Below, piece by piece: positions 1 to 7,489 of a DNA stretch of 39,354 nucleotides (position 1 is the stretch's first letter; each line of letters starts with the position of its first letter). The stretch spans positions 1 to 39,354 of the forward strand of contig JANYIG010000299.1 in the NCBI GenBank assembly GCA_025358765.1, read 5' to 3'. The position numbers and the translations under genes were made by a program. Below the pieces are notes generated by a model. That model made no database searches. It was not told where the DNA came from and worked only from the letters and a program-made list of their open reading frames with translations. The stretch is from Candidatus Kapaibacterium sp. GTDB lineage: Bacteria > Bacteroidota > Ignavibacteria > Kapaibacteriales > UBA4661.

Positions 1-88
1 ACGTTTCCAGCGTAATTTTCAGTCTCGTTATTCGTTTACAGTTGTAAACTCATCTCAATAGTTCAACGTCAACCATTTATTATGTATT

Positions 89-574
89 ATGGCTGAATTC
101 TCGATTGAAAGCAATGGTAGCCTTGAAAAAACGGCGATTTATTACAACGGCGAGCAGCTTGCCGGTGTCCGTCAGCTTGTGTTACATATTAGTGAAGAAG
201 GTGATTTCGACACTATTCTCGTCTATGAAGGCACAGACAAGAATATTTATACAAAAAATATCTTTGCCGACTATCTTGATAATATTAAAAAAGTTCCGCC
301 CACCTTTACCGAAGAAGAAAGCCAATCTTTGCGGTACCTCAGCGTTCAGAGCGATGGAACTCTTGAAAACACATTTGTGCTGATTGATGACGAACCGCAA
401 GATGGGATTGTTGATTTGTTAGTCCAGATTGAACGTGCCACACCGACTCAAAAAACTGGTTTTGCCTTATTTGGTAAAAAAGATGAAGTGTCCAGCGGGA
501 CTGGAAGCGTTTTCCGAGCCGAAGTTCAATACCGAAACCAAGACGACTCACTCTCCACCGAAAATATCTTTTAA
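89..574 (+). CDS. Hypothetical protein with an internal duplication
   Basis: Unrecognised 161-residue acidic protein with no signal peptide or membrane segment, so probably cytoplasmic. It is made of two similar halves. Residues 5-59 begin S-x-x-S-N-G-S-L-E-x-T and end TKNIF; residues 84-161 begin S-V-Q-S-D-G-T-L-E-x-T and end TENIF at the C-terminus. The second half carries an insertion around residues 118-140 (PTQKTGFALFGKKDEVSSG). The ATG at 89 is the first usable start; an ATG at 82 runs into a stop at once. There is no clear ribosome binding site, as is common in Bacteroidota. It lies 18 bp before the next gene and is probably cotranscribed with it. The function is unknown and no family name is offered. 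Confidence 0.75.
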   Translation: MAEFSIESNGSLEKTAIYYNGEQLAGVRQLVLHISEEGDFDTILVYEGTDKNIYTKNIFADYLDNIKKVPPTFTEEESQSLRYLSVQSDGTLENTFVLIDDEPQDGIVDLLVQIERATPTQKTGFALFGKKDEVSSGTGSVFRAEVQYRNQDDSLSTENIF

Positions 575-579
575 TACAA

Positions 580-585
580 AGGAGA
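580..585 (+). promoter_or_regulatory. Shine-Dalgarno site of the gene at 593
   Basis: AAGGAG lies 7 bp before the ATG at 593 (AAGGAGAACCCACGATG). It is one of the few strong Shine-Dalgarno sites in this window and fixes that start. Confidence 0.7.
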
Positions 586-592
586 ACCCACG

Positions 593-1264
593 ATGAAATT
601 CCTCATAAGAAAAAAATATAGCCAGTATGGCGTTGGTGCAGCCTTGATTCTGTTCGTGCTAACAAGTTTTTTGTTCGCGCCGTTGTTGGAAGCACAGCGC
701 CGTGGCAGTAGTTTTGGTGGTTCGCGCGGCGGTTCGACATTCCGCAGTTCCCCCAGCCCTTCATCGTCTCGACCATCATACGCACCGTCTTCTCCGGCTG
801 CCCCTCGTGGCAATAGTTTTGGCGGTTCGCGTAGCGCTGCTCCGGCTCCAAGTAGTGCAATGGGTTCGGGTGCATCCATGAACTATCGCAAATCCTACGG
901 ATTGCCGCGCAAAAGTGAACCGATGAATGCCGCAAGTCCTTCTTCTTCGTATTATTCATCCTCTCCGTACATGGTACACAGCTACGGTGGCTATGGTGAT
1001 GGGTTGATGATGGGGTACATGATGGGGCGGACTTCTGCAATGTGGTCTACGCCGTTTCATCCGGCATATTATTACTCACAACCAACGATTATCCGCAACC
1101 CCGACGGTTCCATCGCAGAGGCATATCCACCAACATTTTCTTTTTTCAAGTTTTTTATAACGTTGGCGGTTGTGGTGTTAATAATTTGGCTTGTGATGCG
1201 CTTTATTCGCCGCCGCAGAGGTGGTGGTGGCAGTGATAACATGTCGCAGTCGTCGTTTGCGTGA
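593..1264 (+). CDS. Ser/Gly/Pro-rich membrane-anchored protein
   Basis: A 223-residue protein with a hydrophobic N-terminal segment (about residues 13-32) that looks like a signal peptide ending near LLEAQ. A low-complexity region follows, rich in Ser, Gly, Pro and Arg, with repeats such as SSFGGSRGG and NSFGGSR. Next comes a Tyr/Met/Gly-rich stretch (GGYGDGLMMGYMMG). One transmembrane helix spans about residues 185-205 (FFKFFITLAVVVLIIWLVM) and is followed by RFIRRRRGGGG. The expected topology is a periplasmic low-complexity domain anchored by the C-terminal helix, with the basic tail in the cytoplasm. It is probably an operon partner of the small protein just upstream. No family is recognised; the composition recalls envelope proteins of many FCB bacteria. 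Confidence 0.75.
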   Translation: MKFLIRKKYSQYGVGAALILFVLTSFLFAPLLEAQRRGSSFGGSRGGSTFRSSPSPSSSRPSYAPSSPAAPRGNSFGGSRSAAPAPSSAMGSGASMNYRKSYGLPRKSEPMNAASPSSSYYSSSPYMVHSYGGYGDGLMMGYMMGRTSAMWSTPFHPAYYYSQPTIIRNPDGSIAEAYPPTFSFFKFFITLAVVVLIIWLVMRFIRRRRGGGGSDNMSQSSFA

Positions 1265-1292
1265 TTCGGGTGCAATAGTGAACAAACTCTCA

Positions 1293-1328
1293 AGCCCACG
1301 AAGAAAGCATTTATGCGCTTCGTGGGCT
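1293..1328 (+). terminator. Intrinsic terminator-like hairpin
   Basis: Perfect 11-bp stem AGCCCACGAAG (1293-1303) with CTTCGTGGGCT (1318-1328). The loop holds a nested GCAT/ATGC hairpin. Only a short T-run (ACTTTATG) follows, so termination may be weak. It lies 29 bp after the gene ending at 1264. Confidence 0.6.
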
Positions 1329-1374
1329 ACTTTATGACGAATCGATTTTATCGAAAAATTTTACCAAAAGAACA

Positions 1375-2142
1375 ATGCAAATTCATCAGTTTGAGCGCGG
1401 ATTACAAGACAGAATAGCTATCGTCACGGGAGCTGCCGTCGGCAACGGACGAGCTTTTTGCGAACGTTTGGCGCAAGAAGGCGCTATTATCGTCATTGCG
1501 GATATTGCCGATGCTTCGGATACATTGAAGGCGATTCAGGATGTGGGCGGCACGGCAATTAGTCTTCACGTGGATGTGACAAGTCCCGATGATGTGCAGA
1601 TGATGGTTGAAAAAACGATTGAGAAATTTGGGCGGATAGATATTCTTGTTCACAACGTTGGTATTTACGAAGAAGAGCCGTTTGAGCTTATTTCTTATGA
1701 GCAATGGCAACGTATGATGAATGTGAACCTGAATGGTTTATTTTTGGCGGTGAAAGCCGTGTTACCAGCGATGAAAGAGCGCAGTTTCGGGCGTATTATT
1801 GCCTTGTCGTCGGATACAGTTTGGCTTGGAACGCCATATTTGGTGCATTATGTGACGACGAAGATGGGTGTTATTGGTTTTGTGCGGTCACTTTCAAGCG
1901 AGGTCGGCAAATATGGCATCACGGCAAATGCGATAACGGTGGGCTTGACGGCAATTCAACGTATGGAAAGTGGCAGTCGTGTGAGCAGCTCAATTCTGGA
2001 GCATATTTTACCTGCGCAGTCTGTTCAACGTGCAGATGAGCCAGAAGACATTGCGAACGTCGTGGCATTTTTGGCATTGCCCGCATCCGGCATTATCAAT
2101 GGGCAGACGATTAACGTGGATGGTGGTGTGGCGCGGCATTGA
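1375..2142 (+). CDS. Short-chain dehydrogenase/reductase (SDR family)
   Basis: NAD(P)-dependent oxidoreductase of the classical SDR family, 255 residues, the usual length. The cofactor-binding motif TGAAVGNG is at residues 18-25 (family pattern TGxxxGxG) and D68-V follows at the adenine site. HNVG at 93-96 replaces the usual NNAG. The catalytic residues are S146, Y159 and K163 (YVTTK). The C-terminal INGQTINVDGG matches FabG-like members. The substrate cannot be told from sequence: FabG-type 3-oxoacyl reductases, glucose dehydrogenases and other alcohol dehydrogenases share all these motifs. An acidic residue after the second strand (IADIAD, D43) suggests NAD rather than NADP. The gene stands alone between two terminator-like hairpins. 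Confidence 0.9.
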   Translation: MQIHQFERGLQDRIAIVTGAAVGNGRAFCERLAQEGAIIVIADIADASDTLKAIQDVGGTAISLHVDVTSPDDVQMMVEKTIEKFGRIDILVHNVGIYEEEPFELISYEQWQRMMNVNLNGLFLAVKAVLPAMKERSFGRIIALSSDTVWLGTPYLVHYVTTKMGVIGFVRSLSSEVGKYGITANAITVGLTAIQRMESGSRVSSSILEHILPAQSVQRADEPEDIANVVAFLALPASGIINGQTINVDGGVARH

Positions 2143-2189
2143 GATAGCCTTGGGTTTTATTAATACCTTTTCCGAAGCACTACACCACG

Positions 2190-2228
2190 AAAGCGGCAGT
2201 ACGTCTTGAAGTCGTGCGGTCGCTTTTT
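2190..2228 (+). terminator. Intrinsic terminator after the SDR gene
   Basis: Imperfect hairpin: the left arm 2190-2205 pairs with 2211-2226 with two mismatches and two G-T wobbles. It is followed by TTTTT and, after GCAC, a second TTTTT. Confidence 0.6.
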
Positions 2229-2287
2229 GCACTTTTTGACATGATTCGGTAATTCTTGATTCTTTTCATTTACTTCTCGGAGGTTTT

Positions 2288-5239
2288 ATGATTTTTCGTG
2301 TTGCGACTATTTTGTGTTGCTGTTTGATGTTTTTCCCATTTGTGTCGTCAGCGGCAAGTCTTGTTTCAAGTGGCTTCGAGTCTCATTTATCACCCGATGG
2401 TCAGTACAAGTATGTAGTTGCCAAAAACGATCCGATGAAAACACGCATTTATACGCTCCCTAACGGCTTGACGGTCTATCTCTCGGTGAACAAAAGCGAG
2501 CCCCGTGTTTACACTTCGATTGCCACAAGAGCAGGCAGCAAGAGCGACCCAGCAGACGCTACCGGGCTGGCGCATTATCTGGAGCATATGTTGTTTAAGG
2601 GTACAGACAAATTCGGTACGCTGGATTTCAGCAAAGAAGCGCCTGAGTTGGATAAAATAGAGCAATTGTACGAAGTATATCGCAAAACGACAGATACAAA
2701 CGAACGTAAGTCTCTCTACAGGCAAATTGACTCAGTATCCGGCTATGCTGCGAAGTTTGCCATTGCTAATGAATATGACAAAATGATGACTTCCATCGGC
2801 GCAAAAGGCACAAATGCGTACACGTCGTTCGAGCAGACGGTTTATGTGAACGATATTCCCTCGAACCAGCTTGAAAAGTGGCTTTCCATTGAAGCGGAGC
2901 GTTTCCGCAAGCCGATTCTGCGTATTTTCCATACGGAGCTTGAAGCTGTCTATGAGGAGAAAAATATCGGCATGGATACCGACCAGCGCCTTGTTTGGGA
3001 GACCGTTGCCGATGCACTATTCCAGAACCACAATTATGGTAAGCAGACAACAATCGGAACGGTAGATCATCTGAAGAACCCGTCCATCAAAGCTATCAAG
3101 GAATATTACGACAAATACTACGTTCCGAATAACATGGCTATCTGCCTTGCGGGTGATTTTGACCCCGACGAGGTGATTAAATGGATTGATACGAAATTTA
3201 GTTTCATGCAACCCAGACCCGTTGTATCCTATACATTCCAACCAGAACGCGAGCAGACTGCGCCTATCGTGCGTGAGATTATTGGTCCTGATGCTGAGTC
3301 CGTAACGATTGGCTTTCGTTTGCCGGGCGCTCCTACTCCTGAATCCAAGTACATCCAGATGATAAGTGGAATGCTGTTCAACCGAGTGGCAGGTTTGATT
3401 GATTTGAATTTGAACCAACAACAAAAAGTTCTGACAGCATTGAGTAATACGTGGGATTTGAAAGATTATTCGATGCATATGCTTGTGGGCAGGGCAAAAA
3501 AGGGGCAGCCGTTGGAAGACGTATCAAAGCTGCTTCTGGAGCAACTTGACCTTATTAAGCAAGGCAAATTTGATGATGGGTTGATTAAAGCCGTTGCCAA
3601 TAACGAGAAGAGTGAGGCAATTCGCGGGCGTGAGCAGAACTTTGGTCGTGTGAGTGCAATGGTCGAGGCATTTGTCACCGACCAAAACTGGGAAAAATAT
3701 TCAGCATTGGTGGATGAGATGAGCAAAATTACCAAAAAAGAGGTTGTAGATTTCGCAAACAAGTATTATCGCCAAAACTATGTGGTTGTTTATAAGCGCA
3801 CGGGCGCTCGCCCAAGCGTTGCGAAAGTTGTGAAACCGCCGATTACACCGGTGGAAACAAATCGTGACTCGCAGTCACCGTTTTTGAAAACCATCACGAG
3901 TACCTCTGTCAGTCCTATGAAGCCACGTTTTCTGGATTATACTAAGGATATTCAGGAAAGTAAGCTGAAAAGCGGCATTCAGGTGTTGTCACTCAAAAAT
4001 GATGAGAATGAGCTTTTTCGTTTGTATTATTTGCTTGATATGGGTCGCCAGCACGATAAGAAAATGGCACTTGCCGTTCAGTATTTGCAATATCTCGGTA
4101 CGGATAAACTCAGCGCCGAAGATGTAAAAAAACGTTTTTTTGCACTTGGCTGCAAATTCACTGTGTTTTCGGCGCAAGACCAGATGTATGTTTTGTTGGA
4201 AGGGTTGCAGAAAAACTTTAACGAAGGGGCGTTGCTCCTTGAAGACCTTCTCAAAAACGCAAAGCCCGACACATCCGCATTTTCTTCACTTGTGGGGCGT
4301 GAACTTAAAGCTCGCACTGATGCAAAGAAAAATAAAGGTGTGATTTTACGTGCGGCGATGATGAATTATGGCTTATATGGCAAAATGAATCCGTATCGTG
4401 ATGTGTTATCAGAACAGGAACTTCGTGCTACAAAGGCGGAGGAATTAGTAGGAAAAATCAAAGGATTGACTTCATATCAGCATCGTGTTTTGTATTACGG
4501 TCCGGCAAGCACCAAAGAGCTGGTTGCGTCGCTTGACAAACTCCACAAAACGCCGAAAGATGCGAAGCTCGTTCCGACAAATAGCCCGTACAGCTATCAA
4601 GACACAAAAGAAAACACCGTCATTTTTGTGGATTATGATATGGTGCAGGCGGAGATTATGATGCTCTCGAAATCCGCTGCCTACAGTCCACAGCTTTCAC
4701 CGCAAGTAAGTCTTTTCAATGAGTATTTTGGCGGCGGAATGTCTTCGCTGGTGTTCCAGACGATTCGGGAGTCAAAAGCGCTTGCGTACAGCGTTAGCTC
4801 GTTATTTGTGCCGCCGCAAAAGCACCAAGACCCGTTTGTGATGCGCTCGTATGTTGGCACACAGGCGGACAAATTTAATGAAGCAATCGCCGGAATGTCG
4901 GACTTGCTGAATAATATGCCCCGTGCAGACAAGAATTTTGAGCAAGCAAAAATCGGCTTGAAAAATTCTATCGAAACGGAGCGTATCACGCGGGAAAACA
5001 TTTTGTTTAGTTATGAACAAGCAAAAAAATTAGGGGTGAAGGAAGACATCCGTAAAGTGGTCTATGATAAAGCGCCTACAATGTCTTACGACGATATGGC
5101 AGGCTTTTATAGCCAATTCATTAAGGATAAACCTTACACGATGCTTGTTCTCGGCTCTAAAAAACGCTTGAAGCCAGAAGATTTGGCGAAGTATGGCAAA
5201 GTGCAAGAACTCACGCTCGAAGAGGTCTTTGGGTATTGA
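2288..5239 (+). CDS. M16 family zinc metallopeptidase, secreted, two-unit
   Basis: Pitrilysin/insulinase-type (M16) metalloprotease of 983 residues, the length of members that carry both halves in one chain. A signal peptide occupies about residues 1-22 (ends VSSAA), so it acts in the periplasm or is exported. The zinc motif HYLEH is at residues 96-100 (inverted HxxEH). The third ligand is expected in the pair ELEAVYEE at 217-224, after an insertion of about 45 residues compared with short members. The second half (from about residue 550) has no HxxEH and is the usual inactive partner unit; the C-terminal part keeps the family-like GGGMSSLVFQTIRE segment. The start is fixed by a good Shine-Dalgarno (CGGAGG, 4 bp upstream). 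Likely role: degradation of peptides in the periplasm. Confidence 0.93.
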   Translation: MIFRVATILCCCLMFFPFVSSAASLVSSGFESHLSPDGQYKYVVAKNDPMKTRIYTLPNGLTVYLSVNKSEPRVYTSIATRAGSKSDPADATGLAHYLEHMLFKGTDKFGTLDFSKEAPELDKIEQLYEVYRKTTDTNERKSLYRQIDSVSGYAAKFAIANEYDKMMTSIGAKGTNAYTSFEQTVYVNDIPSNQLEKWLSIEAERFRKPILRIFHTELEAVYEEKNIGMDTDQRLVWETVADALFQNHNYGKQTTIGTVDHLKNPSIKAIKEYYDKYYVPNNMAICLAGDFDPDEVIKWIDTKFSFMQPRPVVSYTFQPEREQTAPIVREIIGPDAESVTIGFRLPGAPTPESKYIQMISGMLFNRVAGLIDLNLNQQQKVLTALSNTWDLKDYSMHMLVGRAKKGQPLEDVSKLLLEQLDLIKQGKFDDGLIKAVANNEKSEAIRGREQNFGRVSAMVEAFVTDQNWEKYSALVDEMSKITKKEVVDFANKYYRQNYVVVYKRTGARPSVAKVVKPPITPVETNRDSQSPFLKTITSTSVSPMKPRFLDYTKDIQESKLKSGIQVLSLKNDENELFRLYYLLDMGRQHDKKMALAVQYLQYLGTDKLSAEDVKKRFFALGCKFTVFSAQDQMYVLLEGLQKNFNEGALLLEDLLKNAKPDTSAFSSLVGRELKARTDAKKNKGVILRAAMMNYGLYGKMNPYRDVLSEQELRATKAEELVGKIKGLTSYQHRVLYYGPASTKELVASLDKLHKTPKDAKLVPTNSPYSYQDTKENTVIFVDYDMVQAEIMMLSKSAAYSPQLSPQVSLFNEYFGGGMSSLVFQTIRESKALAYSVSSLFVPPQKHQDPFVMRSYVGTQADKFNEAIAGMSDLLNNMPRADKNFEQAKIGLKNSIETERITRENILFSYEQAKKLGVKEDIRKVVYDKAPTMSYDDMAGFYSQFIKDKPYTMLVLGSKKRLKPEDLAKYGKVQELTLEEVFGY

Positions 5240-5269
5240 TTACTCCGTTCAGAATTTGAATCTATAAAC

Positions 5270-5308
5270 AAAAAAGCCCATCATTCCTTCTGAATGGTGG
5301 GCTTTTTT
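5270..5308. terminator. Bidirectional terminator between convergent genes
   Basis: GCCCATCATTC (5275-5285) pairs with GAATGGTGGGC (5291-5301) with one wobble. It is flanked by an A-run on the left and a T-run on the right, so it can stop transcription of both the M16 gene and the DUF4197 gene. Confidence 0.85.
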
Positions 5309-5327
5309 AAGATTGAATTCGGGAGCA

Positions 5328-6194
5328 TCAGAACTTGAAGTCAAACACTTTCTTCAAAATATCCGTCGTGCGAGCAAGAGGATTTTTGCGAATTTCTTTT
5401 TCTTCCTGCGCGACCATGGTAAACAAACCATCAATCGCTTTTTCCGTCACATATTGCGATAAATCAGGGTTCATTTTTTTTACGAACGGCACTTGATTAT
5501 ATGCGCCCATCACCGCACCCCAATATTTTGTGGCATCTACTTTCTCAAGCGAAGTTTGAATGATAGGTTTGAATTTCTCCGTAAGCTGCTTTACGGTTGT
5601 GCGCTGAAGAAAGTCCGTTGCCGCACGTTCATTCGTGCCTTGCACGATAGCAAGAGCATCATTGAGTGTGAGACTTTTAATCGCATCGCCGAAAATCGGC
5701 AATGCGCCTACAGCAGCATTTTCCGCCGCCCGATTGAGTGATTCGATGGCTTCATCTACTTTGCTCCCAGCACCAACTTTTCGCAAGACGCTCTCGACAT
5801 CTTGTGCCTCAGATGGAAACGGGATTTTAATCAATGGGTTTTTGAAATAACCATCGGTCTTGGAAACAACCTCCACGGCTTTGCCAATGCCTTTAGAGAG
5901 CGCATCGCGGATACCGTCAGCGGCATCGCCTTGAGAAAGCTGTGCAGGTTTTGCTGGCTCTGCTGGTGTTACAATCGGTTTTGGCGTTGCTATAGGCGTT
6001 GCTGGTACCGTTGCCGAGGTTGCTGCTGCTGGCGTAGAAGCTGTTTGTGTGGTTTTAGCTTTACTGCTGCTCGATGATTTGGTCGTGCTGGTTTTTTTAC
6101 TGCTGGACGACGATTTTTTTGCACTGGACGTTTGTGCCTGTACGCTGAATGCTGTAGCGCACAGGAGTACGAGACAGATGAGAGATTTTTGCAT
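5328..6194 (-). CDS. DUF4197 domain protein, exported
   Basis: 288 residues: signal peptide (about 1-20, ending VQA), then a long Ser/Thr/Lys and Ala/Pro/Thr-rich linker to about residue 88. The rest is a helical domain that I assign to DUF4197 from its characteristic segments: GIRDALSKGIGKAVEVVSK, YFKNPLIKIPFP, VESVLRKVGAG, AVGALPIFGDAIKSLTLNDA and YVTEKAIDGLFTMVAQEEKEIRKNP. The family has no established biochemical role; members are periplasmic or outer-envelope proteins, often lipoproteins. Here no lipobox is seen. The low-complexity linker is longer than in most members and may space the domain from the envelope. It stands alone, convergent with the M16 peptidase gene. Confidence 0.88.
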   Translation of the reverse strand: MQKSLICLVLLCATAFSVQAQTSSAKKSSSSSKKTSTTKSSSSSKAKTTQTASTPAAATSATVPATPIATPKPIVTPAEPAKPAQLSQGDAADGIRDALSKGIGKAVEVVSKTDGYFKNPLIKIPFPSEAQDVESVLRKVGAGSKVDEAIESLNRAAENAAVGALPIFGDAIKSLTLNDALAIVQGTNERAATDFLQRTTVKQLTEKFKPIIQTSLEKVDATKYWGAVMGAYNQVPFVKKMNPDLSQYVTEKAIDGLFTMVAQEEKEIRKNPLARTTDILKKVFDFKF

Positions 6195-6289
6195 AAAAAA
6201 TGGGAGTGTTAATTGGTAAAATATTGATGAATTGTAATATTACGTCATTTGGTTTCGTCATGGTGCTTCATAGTCATTTGCTCTGGAAA

Positions 6290-6311
6290 CCACCCGTCTT
6301 TTAGCGGGTGG
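6290..6311. repeat. Left-end palindrome of the mini element
   Basis: CCACCCG (6290-6296) pairs with CGGGTGG (6305-6311) around the loop TCTTTTAG. Confidence 0.75.
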
Positions 6312-6385
6312 AGGAAAGAGCAGCGAAATAGGCGCAGTTTTGCAAGGCTTTGGGAGCAAAGATGCGGCTTTTTGCTTTCTTCCGG

Positions 6386-6415
6386 TTGTTGTTCGTATAT
6401 CGTTTGTTATCTTTG
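6386..6415 (+). promoter_or_regulatory. Promoter-like signal inside the mini element
   Basis: TTG (6386-6388), 19-bp spacer, then TATCTTTG (6408-6415) exactly fits the Bacteroidota vegetative promoter TTTG/TTG-N19-20-TAnnTTTG. Transcription would run rightward through the element into the 3' end of the UDG gene, antisense to it. Confidence 0.5.
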
Positions 6416-6421
6416 TACCAA

Positions 6422-6705
6422 GCGAATAATTCAATGTTCTTTGACAGATATACGGTTGCTGCCAAATGTGCTTGGCAGCGTAAAATCTGTATGCCACATT
6501 CCCGAAATCTTGTGTTGAAAGGCACGATTGGCACTTGCCAAAGATACGGTTTCAAGCAACACCGCGTTGAATCTCAACGTGCGGCAAAAAAGATTTCGAG
6601 ATACAAAATGTGGGCTTTCGTCAAGAAGCCTATGGTCTCGAACAGGGCGATACGCCACTCGTCACGTTCAGGGACAAGCCACCCTGCTTTAGCGGGTGGT
6701 ACTTG
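6422..6705 (+). ncRNA. Candidate structured RNA of the mini element
   Basis: Inferred transcript from the promoter-like signal at 6386-6415 to the right-end palindrome. No convincing ORF lies in it. It contains an 8-bp perfect hairpin GCTGCCAA/TTGGCAGC (6458-6479) and a second hairpin TTGGC/GCCAA (6528-6541). Because both use the same TTGGCA/TGCCAA words, the arms can also pair across hairpins. It ends in the bulged hairpin at 6679-6699. The layout (structured RNA ending at a transposon right end) resembles reRNA/omega RNA of TnpB-type elements, but no guided nuclease is encoded here. This is a hypothesis. Confidence 0.3.
6679..6699. repeat. Right-end palindrome of the mini element
   Basis: CCACCC (6679-6684) pairs with GGGTGG (6694-6699). 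A bulged T (6685) is followed by the inner pair GC/GC around TTTA. It contains the stop codon of the UDG gene (6689-6691). Confidence 0.75.
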
Positions 6706-7444
6706 ACAATTTGCTTTCATCATAAAGTCTCCGCAAGGTTTTTATATCTTCCCATGCTGCTCGCTTCCATTCCGGATTGCGAAGAAGCGCGGCAGGGTGA
6801 TACGTCGTAATCATCGGTACGCCGCGAAACGACAATTGTTTGCCGCGAATGTCGCCCATTTTGAACTTTGCTTTGAGTAATGTTTCAACGGCAGTCAAAC
6901 CAAGAGCGAGGATAAATTTTGGTTTGATAAGGTCAATTTGCTTGTATAGATATGGCTCACAGTGCGCGGTTTCATCGGCTTCTGGACGGCGGTTGCCGGG
7001 CGGACGACATTTGATGATGTTAGCGATATACACATCTTCACGTTTGAGGTCAATCGCTTCCAGAATTTTGTTCAGCAATTGTCCGGCACGCCCTACAAAC
7101 GGTTCTCCTTGAGCATCCTCGTCTGCGCCCGGAGCTTCGCCGATGACCAAAATATCGGCATCTGGATTGCCTACACCGAACACGAATTTTGTGCGTGTTT
7201 CCGCAAGGCGGCATTTAGTGCAGGTGTGAATCTGCTCATAAAGCACGTCTAATGTTGGAGCCATTTGCCATTGCTCAATCGCAGCCGTACTGGAAAGGCT
7301 TTTGTTGTTGGCTTGTATCGGTTTCTTTTTCATCGGTAATTGCTTCGTATCTATTATCTGTTCCGTGAATAGAATATTGCCAACAAGCGCTTGCTGTTGT
7401 TCAAGATACCGTGCGGCTTTCGAGAAAATATCATTGCTGGTCAT
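6689..7444 (-). CDS. Uracil-DNA glycosylase, family 4 (Fe-S)
   Basis: Type-4 uracil-DNA glycosylase, which removes uracil from DNA to start base excision repair. The 251-residue protein has the four Fe-S cysteines C75, C78, C146 and C162. The active-site motif GEAPGADED is at 102-110, FVGRAGQLL at 116-124 and the DNA-binding motif TYHPAALLRNP at 214-224. The N-terminal 65 residues are an extra low-homology extension (contains QQQALVGN and a Lys-rich patch) found in longer members. It is the last gene of the minus-strand run from dapB, 45 bp after the DUF2254-like gene. Its last residues (about STTR) and stop codon are read from the end of the mini mobile element, so its natural C-terminus was probably replaced; the catalytic core is untouched. 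Confidence 0.93.
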   Translation of the reverse strand: MTSNDIFSKAARYLEQQQALVGNILFTEQIIDTKQLPMKKKPIQANNKSLSSTAAIEQWQMAPTLDVLYEQIHTCTKCRLAETRTKFVFGVGNPDADILVIGEAPGADEDAQGEPFVGRAGQLLNKILEAIDLKREDVYIANIIKCRPPGNRRPEADETAHCEPYLYKQIDLIKPKFILALGLTAVETLLKAKFKMGDIRGKQLSFRGVPMITTYHPAALLRNPEWKRAAWEDIKTLRRLYDESKLSSTTR

Positions 7445-7489
7445 TTACTTTGTCATTGTGCGGTTTGTACTGTACATTTCACCTGTTAT

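Larger units (their letters stand above)
6276..6715. mobile_element. Mini mobile element with palindromic ends (IS200/IS605-like or MITE)
   Basis: A non-coding block of about 416 bp (6290-6705) bounded by two similar palindromes. The left one is CCACCCG-8nt-CGGGTGG (6290-6311). The right one is CCACCC-T-GC-TTTA-GC-GGGTGG (6679-6699), with one extra T bulged from the stem. Hairpins with an unpaired T are what the Y1 transposases of the IS200/IS605 family bind. A short frame just before the right end (6610-6699) reads GFRQEAYGLEQGD, which recalls the tails of OrfB/TnpB proteins; this is inference. Alternatively the ends form an inverted repeat (ACCACCCG) and the direct repeats ATTTGCT at 6276-6282 and 6709-6715 are target duplications of a MITE. 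No transposase is encoded. The right end overlaps the end of the UDG gene. Confidence 0.6.
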
